Source of the DNA: PZPK01 sp963974595
Lineage (GTDB): Bacteria > Pseudomonadota > Gammaproteobacteria > Pseudomonadales > Oleiphilaceae
Length of the DNA: 64,000 bases
NCBI GenBank assembly: GCA_963974595.1
Contig: CAXBDA010000007.1
Coordinates: 1-64,000 of the forward strand
Reading direction: 5' to 3'
In this document: positions 45,043 to 54,310 of the stretch, piece after piece
How the letters are laid out: each line of letters begins with the position of its first letter
Numbering within the stretch: the stretch's first letter is position 1
Position numbers and translations under genes: made by a program
The notes under the pieces: generated by a model
Database searches by the model: none
The model's input: the letters and a program-made list of their open reading frames with translations, nothing else
Told to the model about the DNA's origin: nothing

Positions 45043-46953
45043 TCATACCTGCTGCTTCAGTTTGTCTCTAATGCTGCTTTCAATTCCTCGGCTGCTCAGG
45101 CCGCACTGCTCTAATAACAAGGCGTGCTTTCCGTGAGGCAGAAAAGCGTCTGGCAGGCCAAGGTTCAATACAGGTATTTTGATGCCAGAACTGTTTAAAT
45201 ATTCCGCTACCCCGCTTCCTGCGCCACCTGAAATGACATTTTCTTCCAAGGTAACAAGTAAGTCGTGAGAATAGCTTAGCTCGTCGATAATGTCTGTGTC
45301 TAAAGGCTTTATAAATCGCATATCCACGAGTGTTGCATCGAGGTTTCTCGCTGCTGTTTTTGCAGGCTCAAGCAATGAGCCAAATGATAGAATAGCGACT
45401 TGCTTGCCTGATATTACGATGTTCGACTTGCCAATCTCAAGTAAACTCATGGCGTTATCGATGGTCGCGCCGGGGCCTGTTCCCCTAGGATATCTGACGC
45501 AAGCTGGGCCAGCATGCTCGTAACCAGTATAAAGCATTTGTCTAAGTTCATTCTCGTCAGACGGTGCCATCACAACTAAATTAGGGATGCACCTTAGGAA
45601 AGATAGATCAAAACTACCGGCGTGTGTTGCTCCGTCTTCACCGACTAACCCCGCTCTATCAATAGCAAACAGGATATCTAGGTTTTGAATGGCGACATCG
45701 TGAATAAGTTGGTCATAAGCTCGTTGAAGAAATGTCGAATAGATAGCGACAACAGGTTTGATGCCTTCACAGGCCATGCCGGCAGCGAGTGTGACAGCAT
45801 GTTGTTCTGCAATCGCCACATCAAAATATCGCTCAGAAAAACGCTCCGAAAACTTTACCAAGTCAGAGCCTTCACACATAGCAGGTGTGATTCCGACAAG
45901 CTTTTTATCTTGCTCAGCCATATCACAAAGCCATTGACCAAAGATGTTGGCGTATTTTGGTCCACTTGGTTTTTTTTTGGCGGGAGCAGGAGTGATGGCA
46001 ATATTAGCTTCAATTTTATTGATGGCGTGGTAGCCGATAGGGTCTAGTTCTGCTGGAGCAAAGCCTTTACCTTTTTTGGTGATTACATGCAGAAACTGAG
46101 GGCCTTTCAGTTCTTTCATGTTTTCCAGCGTACGTAGTAATGTCGGTAAGTCATGGCCGTCAATGGGGCCGATATAGTTAAAACCTAGCTCTTCAAATAA
46201 AGTGCCAGGAGCCATTAAGCCTTTGACATGTTCTTCAGTCTTACGCGCAAACTCCATTAATCCAGGGGTATTGCTGAGTACTTTTTTGCTGCCATCACGC
46301 ACATTGTTATATGTTTTGCCCGATAAAATTCGTGCAAGGTGATTTTTTAAACCACCGACATTGTTAGAGATAGACATATCATTATCATTTAAGATAACAA
46401 GCATGTCGGGAGCAATATCGCCGGCATGGCTCAAAGCTTCAAAGGCCATACCTGCTGTTAAGGCGCCGTCCCCAATAACGGCAATAGACTTTCTATCGCT
46501 ACCTTGGAGCTTTGCTCCTAATGCCATTCCCAAAGCGGCACTGATAGAGGTGCTGGAGTGGCCGACTCCGAAAGTATCAAATTGGCTTTCATCACGAGAA
46601 GGAAAGGCTGCGGGGCCATCTTGCTGGCGGATCTTCAGTATGGCCTCTCTTCTTCCTGTTAAAATTTTATGGGGATAAGCTTGGTGACCGACATCCCAGA
46701 CGATTCTGTCATCAGGCGTGTTAAATATGTAATGTAAGGCGACGGTTAACTCTATTACACCTAAACCCGCACCAAAATGCCCCCCGGATTGACCAACGCT
46801 ATAAAGCAGATAAGCTCTCAATTCATAACTAAGCTGGCTGAGTTGTTCTTCTGAAAGCAAGCGTAGTTGAAAGGGATCGTTGACCTTGTCCAATAGTGGC
46901 GTGGAGGGTCGTTGGGTTGGGATTTCTTGAAATATAGGTTTCGTCGTATGCAT
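45043..46953 (-). CDS. dxs: 1-deoxy-D-xylulose-5-phosphate synthase
   Basis: Dxs is the thiamine-diphosphate enzyme that starts the MEP isoprenoid pathway from pyruvate and glyceraldehyde 3-phosphate. From the ATG at 46953 it has 636 residues. A TTG at 46974 would add seven. The ThDP-binding block is VIGDGALTAGMAFEAL (near 160), the histidine-rich DVGHQAYPHKILTGR lies near 85-100, and the second domain carries DVAIAEQHAVTLAAGMA. It is the last gene of xseB-ispA-dxs, an operon that supplies and uses isoprenoid precursors, including the carrier lipid needed for cell wall synthesis. Confidence 0.97.
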   Translation of the reverse strand: MHTTKPIFQEIPTQRPSTPLLDKVNDPFQLRLLSEEQLSQLSYELRAYLLYSVGQSGGHFGAGLGVIELTVALHYIFNTPDDRIVWDVGHQAYPHKILTGRREAILKIRQQDGPAAFPSRDESQFDTFGVGHSSTSISAALGMALGAKLQGSDRKSIAVIGDGALTAGMAFEALSHAGDIAPDMLVILNDNDMSISNNVGGLKNHLARILSGKTYNNVRDGSKKVLSNTPGLMEFARKTEEHVKGLMAPGTLFEELGFNYIGPIDGHDLPTLLRTLENMKELKGPQFLHVITKKGKGFAPAELDPIGYHAINKIEANIAITPAPAKKKPSGPKYANIFGQWLCDMAEQDKKLVGITPAMCEGSDLVKFSERFSERYFDVAIAEQHAVTLAAGMACEGIKPVVAIYSTFLQRAYDQLIHDVAIQNLDILFAIDRAGLVGEDGATHAGSFDLSFLRCIPNLVVMAPSDENELRQMLYTGYEHAGPACVRYPRGTGPGATIDNAMSLLEIGKSNIVISGKQVAILSFGSLLEPAKTAARNLDATLVDMRFIKPLDTDIIDELSYSHDLLVTLEENVISGGAGSGVAEYLNSSGIKIPVLNLGLPDAFLPHGKHALLLEQCGLSSRGIESSIRDKLKQQV

Positions 46954-47021
46954 CAGAATTAAAGCAGGTGCCAAAAAAGAAAAGATTATAACAGAAACTA
47001 TTTAAAAAAAGTCGCCTTGTT

Positions 47022-47918
47022 TTAGCGAGCGCGCTCGACGATAAAATAACTAATTTGAGCGAGCGGCTTGGTATTGAAACGAGTCAGTTGTTCTAAAGAA
47101 TCCAGAGCATTATTATGTAAATCGTAAAGTTTTTTCTTAGCACCCTCAAGGCCAATAATGGATGGGTACGTCGGCTTGTTTAATGCTTCGTCAGCCCCTT
47201 GTGTTTTACCTAGGGTTTTAGTGTCGCTAATGACATCAAGAATATCGTCTTGAACTTGGAATGCTAGGCCGATTGATTGAGCATAACGTTTGAATAAGTG
47301 TAGCTCTGAAGTATCTATCGCTTGTTTGCAGGTTAATGCCCCTAAGGTGACGCTCGCTTCTATGAGCATGCCTGTTTTATGGCGATGCATGGTTTCGAGT
47401 GCGGCTAGGTCAATGTTTTTCCCCATAGAATTAACGTCTAGGTCTTGTCCATAAACCATACCTCTTGCTCCGCTGGCTTTGGCAAGTGTTTGAATCATCA
47501 TGACTTTTTGCTCTGAAGTATAAGTATCTTCGCTTGCAATAATTTCAAAAGCCATGGCTTGCAGGGCATCTCCTGCAAGAATTGCGGTCGCTTCGTTGAA
47601 GGCAATATGGCAAGTCGGGTGCCCTCTACGAAGCTCATCATCATCCATTGCTGGCAGATCATCATGGATCAGGGAATAAGCATGAATAAGCTCAATAGCC
47701 GATGCACAGGCTAAGGCAGATTGAGGTTGATTACCAACGCAGTATGCCGTTGTGAGTGCCAAAATGGGTCTAATGCGCTTGCCGCCGAGCAATGTGCTGT
47801 ATTTAATCGCGTCTGATAATACTCCATTCGAGCTAGAGAATTTTCTAATATATTGTTTAAGTGCCTGGTCAATTAATGCCAGATAGTCCGGGAAAAAGTC
47901 GGGAGAATGAGGTGTCAT
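47022..47918 (-). CDS. ispA: (2E,6E)-farnesyl diphosphate synthase
   Basis: IspA condenses IPP with DMAPP and GPP to give farnesyl diphosphate. The 298-residue prenyl transferase has LLGGKRIRPILALT, the first Asp-rich motif HDDLPAMDDDELRRG with its two extra residues (typical of the short-chain bacterial type), and the second motif FQVQDDILDVISDT. It lies between xseB and dxs. Confidence 0.97.
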   Translation of the reverse strand: MTPHSPDFFPDYLALIDQALKQYIRKFSSSNGVLSDAIKYSTLLGGKRIRPILALTTAYCVGNQPQSALACASAIELIHAYSLIHDDLPAMDDDELRRGHPTCHIAFNEATAILAGDALQAMAFEIIASEDTYTSEQKVMMIQTLAKASGARGMVYGQDLDVNSMGKNIDLAALETMHRHKTGMLIEASVTLGALTCKQAIDTSELHLFKRYAQSIGLAFQVQDDILDVISDTKTLGKTQGADEALNKPTYPSIIGLEGAKKKLYDLHNNALDSLEQLTRFNTKPLAQISYFIVERAR

Positions 47919-47942
47919 AAAATATATTCAAACAGTGAAAAA

Positions 47943-48185
47943 TTAGTTATTGGAGTCGTTATCGAACTCGTTCAGTTCATAACTGTCTTCTTTTGGGGTG
48001 AGCTTAGCAACCCTTTGTTCTGCTTGTTTCAAGGTGTTTTGACACTGCCTGGTTAACTGAACACCGTGCTCAAATGCACCCAGTGACTGCTCTAGGCTAA
48101 GCTGTCCTTGCTCCATTTTGTTAACAATTTCTTCAAGTTGTTTGAGAGACTCTTCAAAGTCTATGATCACATCTGTAGAGGGCAT
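47943..48185 (-). CDS. xseB: Exodeoxyribonuclease VII small subunit
   Basis: XseB is the small helical subunit that coats the XseA catalytic subunit of exonuclease VII. The 80 residues contain the conserved FEESLKQLEEIVNKMEQGQLSLEQSLGAFE (helix-turn-helix, split here) and the QCQNTLKQAEQRV helix. It is the first gene of the xseB-ispA-dxs operon, and the large subunit gene is not in the window. Confidence 0.96.
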   Translation of the reverse strand: MPSTDVIIDFEESLKQLEEIVNKMEQGQLSLEQSLGAFEHGVQLTRQCQNTLKQAEQRVAKLTPKEDSYELNEFDNDSNN

Positions 48186-48500
48186 AAATTTCTCGCAAAA
48201 AAATAACTAAAAACAGGAACTTTCTATAAATCGGGCTACACTAATGTGTAATAAAATAACATTCAAACACTAAGGTGTGTATGCCTAATATTTGTTAGCC
48301 TTCCAAAATTGTATTAAATGCAGTCTTTTAAAATGCCTCAAAGTATAGCGCCAGACTAGGTTATCTTGAAAGGTTTTGTAGAAGATTGTTCATATAATTT
48401 TAAACGGCGTGTTGTTTGAGTGTTTTAAAAATTAACACCTGATATGGCTTGTCTTGCTTTAGGTCGCGTTCAATATGATTTTGTTTCTTAGGAGTAATCA
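48186..48500. promoter_or_regulatory. Divergent intergenic region xseB / pomA with a repeated palindrome
   Basis: The 315 bases hold no gene. Two nearly identical palindromes, ACACTAATGTGT (48238-48249) and ACACTAAGGTGT (48267-48278), start 29 bases apart on the xseB side. They look like a pair of operator half-site repeats for a dimeric regulator. I found no convincing flagellar sigma-28 or sigma-54 promoter for pomA. A GGAG ribosome binding site precedes the pomA GTG. The regulator is unknown. Confidence 0.4.
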
Positions 48501-49259
48501 GTGGATTTAGCAACCCTCATTGGTTTGATTGGTGGTTTTGCTGTTATCGCTTTCGCTATGATTTTGGGCGGCGGTATTGGAATGTTTGTCGATGTCCCAT
48601 CGATTCTTATTGTTTTTGTAGGCTCTTTCATTGTTTTAATGATGAAATTTAATTTGGGGCAGTTTTTAGGTGCAGGTAAAACGGCTGCTAAAGCCTTCAT
48701 GTTTAAGCTTGATTCACCAGAAGATCTTATCACGCTTGTTGTTGAACTTGCAGATGCTGCACGTAAAGGTGGTTTACTCTCTTTGGAAGGTAAAGAAATT
48801 AGTAATGACTTCTTAGCGCGTGGGATTGGCTTATTAATTGATGGTCATGATGAGGATGTTGTCAAAAATGTATTGACCCGAGATAAAAATATGGCGGTCG
48901 AGCGACATAAAATTGGTTCAAGTGTCTGGAGCTCGCTTGGTGACTTGGGGCCTGCAATGGGAATGATTGGTACCCTTATTGGCTTGGTTGCCATGCTTTC
49001 CAATATGGATGATCCAAAATCAATCGGCCCTGCGATGGCGGTTGCACTATTAACAACCTTATATGGGGCTATGTTGGCAAACATGGTTGCTATTCCGTTC
49101 TCGGATAAACTTAAACTGAGAATGGCAGAAGAAGAATTGATTAAGACGATGTCTATTGATGCCGTGTTGGCTATTCAGGCTGGGCAAAACCCTCGAGTGA
49201 TAGAGAGTATGTTGCGTGCGTACTTGGCAGAAGGTAAGCGAGAGAAGCCAGAAGAGTAG
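48501..49259 (+). CDS. pomA: Sodium-type flagellar motor stator protein PomA
   Basis: PomA forms the ion channel of the flagellar stator with PomB. The 252-residue protein is close to Vibrio PomA in length and sequence: a short N-terminus (DLATLIGLIGGFAVI) gives spans 1 and 2. A cytoplasmic loop follows with the torque-generating charged residues, then span 3 (LGPAMGMIGTLIGLVAML) and span 4 (VALLTTLYGAMLANMVAIP). The start is GTG with GGAG upstream. The short PomA form rather than the longer MotA form, and the PomB next to it, point to Na+ coupling. Confidence 0.93.
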   Translation: MDLATLIGLIGGFAVIAFAMILGGGIGMFVDVPSILIVFVGSFIVLMMKFNLGQFLGAGKTAAKAFMFKLDSPEDLITLVVELADAARKGGLLSLEGKEISNDFLARGIGLLIDGHDEDVVKNVLTRDKNMAVERHKIGSSVWSSLGDLGPAMGMIGTLIGLVAMLSNMDDPKSIGPAMAVALLTTLYGAMLANMVAIPFSDKLKLRMAEEELIKTMSIDAVLAIQAGQNPRVIESMLRAYLAEGKREKPEE

Positions 49260-49307
49260 GCTGTTTTCGATTAATCAATTTGAATACTTGAAGGTTAAGT
49301 TTTAATT

Positions 49308-50303
49308 ATGAGTGATGAAGAACAAAAAGACTGCGATTGCGTCCCCGGCTTACCCGCATGGATGGGGACATTTGCAGATCTAATGTCACTATTGATGTGC
49401 TTTTTTGTTCTATTGTTATCTTTTGCTGAAATGGATGTCTTGAAGTTTAAGCGCTTGGCAGGCTCCATGCGTGAAGCATTTGGTGTGCAAAATCAAGTCG
49501 ATGTTACATCTGTCCCCAAAGGTACCAGTATTATTGCCCAAGAGTTCTCTCCAGGAAAACCCGACCCATCCCCGTTGCAAATGGTAATGCAGCATACGGT
49601 TGATGCCGATAAAGAAACCCTTGAGGTGCTCTGTGATGCCGCTATAGAAGAAGCTGTCGCAGAAGCATGTGATGAAGGTACAGAGCAGGCGCAGGATAAG
49701 AAAGAACAAATTTCAGAGTTTGTAGCTCAGCAACTGATGGAAATGGAAAAAGACGTAGAAACAAAAGCTGAAGAAATAGCCGAAAAGCTCCAAACAGAAA
49801 TAGCCAAGGATATGGTTGAGTTGGAAACGAAAGGTCGGCGAATCGTCATACGAATTCAGGAAAAAGGTGCTTTTTCCTCAGGCTCGGCAACGCTTCAAAA
49901 TGAGTTTATACCGGTTCTTGATAAGCTGATTACTATTTTAAGTGCTATCGAAGGGCAAATTTCTGTAGAAGGTCATTCAGATGATGTGCCCATTCAAACA
50001 GTTATGTTCCCCTCTAATTGGGATTTATCGGTTGCGCGCGCGCTAGAGGTTGCACATGGATTGTTTGACGATGGCTTTATTAAACAAGGGCGGTTTGTCA
50101 TCACGGGTTTTGCTGATACACGACCTTTAGTGCCTAATGATACGCCAGAAAATCGTCGAAAGAATCGACGTGTTGAAATTATTCTTCAAGAGAAAACCGA
50201 TCAGCAGGTTAAAGAAAAACTTAGAGAAGAAAGTAAAAAAATAGATGAAAATACCCAAACAATAGATAACTTATTTGATCTCGATCCTGATGAAATATTT
50301 TGA
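49308..50303 (+). CDS. pomB: Sodium-type flagellar motor stator protein PomB
   Basis: PomB provides the ion-binding aspartate and anchors the stator to peptidoglycan. The start is near identical to Vibrio PomB: WMGTFADLMSLLMCFFVLLL, with the channel Asp at residue 24, exactly as in Vibrio. A plug and linker region (about 45-190) is rich in Glu and coiled coil. The OmpA-like domain shows ISVEGHSDDVPIQ, NWDLSVARALEVAH and GFADTRPLVPNDTPENRRKNRRVEI. It has 331 residues. It is coupled to pomA (48 bases), and a PilZ protein gene follows after 14 bases. Confidence 0.95.
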   Translation: MSDEEQKDCDCVPGLPAWMGTFADLMSLLMCFFVLLLSFAEMDVLKFKRLAGSMREAFGVQNQVDVTSVPKGTSIIAQEFSPGKPDPSPLQMVMQHTVDADKETLEVLCDAAIEEAVAEACDEGTEQAQDKKEQISEFVAQQLMEMEKDVETKAEEIAEKLQTEIAKDMVELETKGRRIVIRIQEKGAFSSGSATLQNEFIPVLDKLITILSAIEGQISVEGHSDDVPIQTVMFPSNWDLSVARALEVAHGLFDDGFIKQGRFVITGFADTRPLVPNDTPENRRKNRRVEIILQEKTDQQVKEKLREESKKIDENTQTIDNLFDLDPDEIF

Positions 50304-50317
50304 GGAAGTGTAAGCTT

Positions 50318-50905
50318 ATGGCAGAGACTATGATGAAATCGACACAAGAACGCCGTAGATATTTTCGAGTCACGGACTTGGTTGGTTTACGTTATCAATT
50401 TTTATCGCAGGATGAGCAATCCTTAGCGATTCAAGCAAAGCCTAGCTCTCGCAATGATTTATTGAAGCTGATCGATAACGAAGTGTTGGCTAACTTAGCC
50501 TTGATTCAGAGCCATCAGCCTGAGGTTCATCGCCTCTTGGATCTTTTAAATCAAAAAATTAATCTCGCATTAGGTAACGAAAATACTGAAGAAGATGAGC
50601 TGGATGGAAACAGTAATATTTGTAGTGTGAATTTAAGTGCCTGCGGTTTAGCCTTTCCTGCCAAACAGGCCGCCACCTTGAATCAGTATATTTCTTTAGA
50701 GTTGACGCTTTACCCTAATAATATTCGGCTAACACTATTGGCTGCAGCTATCTCGTGTGATCGTTACGAAGATGAAAGTGAGAAAAATAAATATATTATT
50801 CGCGCTGATTTTGTCGATATTAGTGATGCCAACCAAGAAGTGTTAGTTCAGCATGTTATCAAGAGGCAGGCTCTGCAGCTTAAGCAGCAAAGAGGTGAGG
50901 ACTAA
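50318..50905 (+). CDS. PilZ-type cyclic-di-GMP-binding protein with a large insertion
   Basis: The 195-residue protein carries both halves of the c-di-GMP-binding PilZ signature: RRYFR (RxxxR, residues 13-17) and NLSACG (N/DxSxxG, residues 105-110). Between them lie about 87 residues, mostly helical, whereas a compact PilZ domain has only a few tens. The C-terminus is helical and basic. It starts 14 bases after pomB, with GAGGAAG upstream. The operon context suggests a modulator of the stator in response to c-di-GMP, comparable in idea to YcgR. That role is inference. A TTG at 50300 would add six residues. Confidence 0.78.
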   Translation: MAETMMKSTQERRRYFRVTDLVGLRYQFLSQDEQSLAIQAKPSSRNDLLKLIDNEVLANLALIQSHQPEVHRLLDLLNQKINLALGNENTEEDELDGNSNICSVNLSACGLAFPAKQAATLNQYISLELTLYPNNIRLTLLAAAISCDRYEDESEKNKYIIRADFVDISDANQEVLVQHVIKRQALQLKQQRGED

Positions 50906-50919
50906 TCTTGCAAACGGTT

Positions 50920-51708
50920 TTAATAAAGTTGTTTGCTTAATTCTCTGGTTTGCCGCCCCTTGGGAGAAAAATGCCGCTCTTTAAAGTAGGCGGCTTGCTT
51001 TTCATTATCGCCCTCTATAATAACGATGCTTGAGGTGCGTGTGCCATAATTTGGACTAATGATAAACGCAGCTGAGAGCATTCTTTCCATATCTATTCCT
51101 ACGCCAGTATTGGGTAAATCTGTATCTTTAGCTAATGTCTTGTCTTTTAACGAAGCTAAAAGTGCGTTTGCCACGTCTTCATTTGTTTTATGCTTGTCTA
51201 ATTTTGTTAAAGCATTTTTAGCCTGTTTCACCTTTGGCCAAGGGCTGTCTAATTTTGCATTGCTCAATCCGTATAAGCCCGAAGTTAGTGTGAAGATTTC
51301 AGGCATTTGGTCTTTTTGGTAGTGACAATAGACCAGGGCTTGGCCGTCAAAAAATAAACCATTGAACCCCGCATATTGTTCGAAATTTATCTGTTTTGCA
51401 TAATCGATAGCGGATTGGCCGGATGTTAGAAAGTTTTGAGTGATTTCTCCGCGCGAATATTGATATAGCGTGGTATCAGCACTTCGGAAATTTGTGAGGG
51501 CGGCCAATTTAAATGTTTTACTTTCTTCTGTTTTAGCTAGACCTAGCCAAGTACCCTTTTGCTCTAAGTCTCGACCGGCAAAAATAGCAGGTTGATCTTC
51601 CCAGAAATGCGCATCAAGGCTGGGGCGCTGGTGAAACTCATCTCGGTTAGCGGCTAGTGTCAAGGGTTGTTGGCTATCCGGCTGCCAATTGAAAATGATG
51701 AGACACAT
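50920..51708 (-). CDS. NRDE family protein (TANGO2-like)
   Basis: The 262-residue protein begins MCLIIFNWQ and contains the family-naming LAANRDEFHQRP near residue 20. It also has GRDLEQKGTWLGL and ALTNFR, all typical of the NRDE/TANGO2 family. The N-terminal Cys-Leu is a feature of Ntn-type hydrolases, but the biochemical role of bacterial members is not settled. Eukaryotic TANGO2 has been linked to heme trafficking and lipid metabolism. It is convergent with the PilZ gene and divergent from the TauE/SafE gene. Confidence 0.9.
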   Translation of the reverse strand: MCLIIFNWQPDSQQPLTLAANRDEFHQRPSLDAHFWEDQPAIFAGRDLEQKGTWLGLAKTEESKTFKLAALTNFRSADTTLYQYSRGEITQNFLTSGQSAIDYAKQINFEQYAGFNGLFFDGQALVYCHYQKDQMPEIFTLTSGLYGLSNAKLDSPWPKVKQAKNALTKLDKHKTNEDVANALLASLKDKTLAKDTDLPNTGVGIDMERMLSAAFIISPNYGTRTSSIVIIEGDNEKQAAYFKERHFSPKGRQTRELSKQLY

Positions 51709-51783
51709 CTAACAAACCTCTTAAGCATTAGAGTAAAATTTGCGTTATCATAACACGCTTTATTTTAGGCTTCTGGCATCGTT

Positions 51784-52566
51784 ATGATTATTGCAAGCTA
51801 CCTTATTGCTGGAATCTTTGCGGGTATTACCGCTGGCCTATTTGGTGTGGGTGGGGGCTTGGTTATTGTTCCTATTCTGGTCTTTATTTTTCATTGGCAA
51901 GGCGTTTCACCAGAGGTATTAACCCATTTAGCGATAGGCACATCCTTAGCCACGATTGTATTTACCTCTGCTAGCTCTGTTATTAAACACAACCAAAAGG
52001 GCGGTGTGCTCTGGTCTGTTTTTCAACCCATGAGTCTTGGTATTATGCTGGGGGCTTTTTTAGGCGTATCGACCATGGTTCAGTTGGACGGTGAATTGCT
52101 TAAAAAGTTATTCGGTATTTTTGCGATAGCCGTATCGATCAAAATGATGTTTAAAATCAATGTTGACGCTAGAAAGCCGCTGCCATCGAAGCCCGTATTT
52201 GTGTGTGCCGGTTTTGTTATCGCATGGGTGTCATCTATTTTTGGTATTGGTGGGGGGACCTTAACGGTGCCTTTTTTAAGTCGCTTCCGAATAGAGATGA
52301 AACACGTTGTCGGTACTTCAGCTGCATGTGGTTTGCCCATCGCTATATTTGCAACCATGAGCAATATGTTTATTGGGGCGGGTGTTGCCGATCGGCCAGA
52401 CTGGAGTTTAGGCTTCGTTTACTTGCCGGCGCTTTTGGGTATTGCGATCACCTCTATTTACTTTGCAAGAGTGGGGGCCAATTTGGCGCATTATTTACCT
52501 GGACCTTTATTAAGTAAGTTGTTTTCGGCTTTCTTAATGGTAGTGGGTGTTAAATTTCTGATTTAA
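51784..52566 (+). CDS. Sulfite exporter TauE/SafE family permease
   Basis: The 260-residue membrane protein has about eight predicted spans and the two repeated family motifs GLFGVGGGLVIVPIL (N-terminal half) and IFGIGGGTLTVPFL (C-terminal half). Members move small anions such as sulfite, sulfoacetate or other organic acids, and the substrate cannot be read from sequence. It lies just before lgt, 25 bases apart, and may be co-transcribed with it. Confidence 0.9.
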   Translation: MIIASYLIAGIFAGITAGLFGVGGGLVIVPILVFIFHWQGVSPEVLTHLAIGTSLATIVFTSASSVIKHNQKGGVLWSVFQPMSLGIMLGAFLGVSTMVQLDGELLKKLFGIFAIAVSIKMMFKINVDARKPLPSKPVFVCAGFVIAWVSSIFGIGGGTLTVPFLSRFRIEMKHVVGTSAACGLPIAIFATMSNMFIGAGVADRPDWSLGFVYLPALLGIAITSIYFARVGANLAHYLPGPLLSKLFSAFLMVVGVKFLI

Positions 52567-52591
52567 ATTTAAACTTTTTAGGAGTAACTTC

Positions 52592-53401
52592 ATGTCATTG
52601 GCTTATCCCAATATTGATCCCATAGCCTTGGATTTAGGGCCGCTGCAAATACACTGGTATGGTCTGATGTACTTGTTTGGTTTTCTTGCTGCCTATTTGT
52701 TAGGTCAAAAACGAGCCCAACGTGCAGACTCGCCTATTACCAAAGAGCAAGTCGGTGACATGATATATTATGGCGCTTTGGGGGTTATTATTGGTGGCCG
52801 TTTAGGCTATGTGTTTTTTTATAATTTTGATAAATTCTTAGCTGACCCTGTTTGGTTATTTAAAGTCTGGGAAGGTGGAATGGCCTTTCATGGTGGTCTA
52901 ATGGGCGTTATGCTGGCTATTTATCTTTATGCCAAAAAAGTGGGTTGTACTTTCTTTCAGCTATTAGACTTTCTGGCGCCATTGGTGCCGATTGGCCTGG
53001 GTTTAGGTCGAATTGGTAACTTTATCGGTGCTGAGTTATGGGGCAGGGCAACAACAGCGCCTTGGGGAATGATCTTTCCAAACGACCCAGCACAGCTGGT
53101 GCGTCACCCTTCTCAGCTTTATCAGTTTGCTTTAGAAGGGGTTATTTTCTTTTGCATCTTATGGTTTTATTCAAGAAAGCCTCGGCCGGCAGCCGCAGTA
53201 TCCGGTATGTTTATGATCTGCTACGGCATTTTCCGGTTTATTGTAGAATTTGTTCGTGAGCCCGATGCGCATATCGGGTTTATTGCCTGGGGATGGTTAA
53301 CCAAAGGTCAGCTCTTATCTGTCCCCATGGTATTTGTAGGAATTGCATTTATTGTTTTTGCATATAAGTATAATGCTCAAAAAAATGGCAAGCTGAGCTA
53401 A
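52592..53401 (+). CDS. lgt: Prolipoprotein diacylglyceryl transferase
   Basis: Lgt attaches diacylglycerol to the lipobox cysteine of prolipoproteins, the first step of lipoprotein maturation. The 269 residues have seven spans, HWYGLMYLFGFLAAYLLG at the start, the FHGGLMG block and the signature GLGRIGNFIGAELWGR. The last reads NFIGAE where many homologues have NFINGE. It precedes thyA by 24 bases, the common lgt-thyA order. Confidence 0.97.
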   Translation: MSLAYPNIDPIALDLGPLQIHWYGLMYLFGFLAAYLLGQKRAQRADSPITKEQVGDMIYYGALGVIIGGRLGYVFFYNFDKFLADPVWLFKVWEGGMAFHGGLMGVMLAIYLYAKKVGCTFFQLLDFLAPLVPIGLGLGRIGNFIGAELWGRATTAPWGMIFPNDPAQLVRHPSQLYQFALEGVIFFCILWFYSRKPRPAAAVSGMFMICYGIFRFIVEFVREPDAHIGFIAWGWLTKGQLLSVPMVFVGIAFIVFAYKYNAQKNGKLS

Positions 53402-53425
53402 ATTGAACTCGATAAAGGTCGAAGA

Positions 53426-54265
53426 ATGAAAGTCTATTTAGATTTAATGAAAGATGTATTAGAAAATGGGACAGATAAGGGGGATCGGACTGGTGTGGGA
53501 ACTCGCTCGGTATTTGGTCGCCAAATGCGCTTCGACCTGAATGAAGGTTTTCCACTTGTAACAACCAAGAAAGTTCATTTAAAAAGTATTATCTATGAGT
53601 TGTTATGGTTTTTGAAAGGTAGTACGGATAATAACTGGCTTTCAGAACGCGGGGTTTCTATCTGGAACGAATGGGCAACAGAAGCCGGTGACCTTGGCCC
53701 GATCTACGGAAAACAGTGGCGTTCCTGGGAAGGTGCTGATGGACAGCTTGTCGATCAGATTGCTGAGCTAATTCAGCAGATTAAAACCAAGCCAAACTCT
53801 CGACGCTTAATTGTATCGGCATGGAATCCAAGCGAATTGCCCGATGAGGGGCAATCACCTCAGGCAAATGCTGAACAAGGTAAAATGGCGTTAGCACCTT
53901 GCCACTGCTTGTTTCAGTTCTATGTATTGGATGGTAAATTGTCGTGTCAGCTTTATCAGCGCAGTGCAGATTTATTTTTAGGTGTCCCATTCAATATCGC
54001 TAGTTATGCCTTGTTAACACATATGATTGCCCAGCAATGTGACTTAGGGGTGGGTGAGTTCGTACATACCTTTGGTGACTGCCATTTATACCAAAACCAT
54101 TTAACTGATGATATTGTACTAAAGCAGTTATCGAGAACGCCGAAGCCATTAGCTACGCTCAATATTAAGCGCAAACCAGATTCAATCTTTGAGTATGAGT
54201 TTGAAGATTTCGAAGTGCTTAATTATGTGTCAGATCCAGGTATAAAGGCGCCTATTGCGATTTGA
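53426..54265 (+). CDS. thyA: Thymidylate synthase
   Basis: ThyA methylates dUMP to dTMP using methylene-tetrahydrofolate. The nucleophile is in ALAPCHCLFQFYV (Cys near 160), with NWLSERGVSIWNEWA, GDLGPIYGKQWR and SNIASYA-type dUMP residues (FNIASYALLTHMIAQQC). At 279 residues it is 15 longer than E. coli ThyA because of an insertion before the active site (SELPDEGQSPQANAEQGK), known from other bacteria. folA follows, which regenerates the folate that ThyA consumes. Confidence 0.98.
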   Translation: MKVYLDLMKDVLENGTDKGDRTGVGTRSVFGRQMRFDLNEGFPLVTTKKVHLKSIIYELLWFLKGSTDNNWLSERGVSIWNEWATEAGDLGPIYGKQWRSWEGADGQLVDQIAELIQQIKTKPNSRRLIVSAWNPSELPDEGQSPQANAEQGKMALAPCHCLFQFYVLDGKLSCQLYQRSADLFLGVPFNIASYALLTHMIAQQCDLGVGEFVHTFGDCHLYQNHLTDDIVLKQLSRTPKPLATLNIKRKPDSIFEYEFEDFEVLNYVSDPGIKAPIAI

Positions 54266-54310
54266 TGTATTAAATTGTTCCAGACTTATGTTGATATTTG
54301 AGAGTGTAAT

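Noticed and set aside
45290..46678. Several plus-strand ORFs of 77 to 120 codons opposite dxs
   Set aside because: They are antisense shadows of the dxs frame with no ribosome binding sites or family resemblance.
48430..48500. A sigma-54-like TGGC...TTGC before pomA
   Set aside because: The distance between the GG and GC elements is two bases too short for a -24/-12 promoter.
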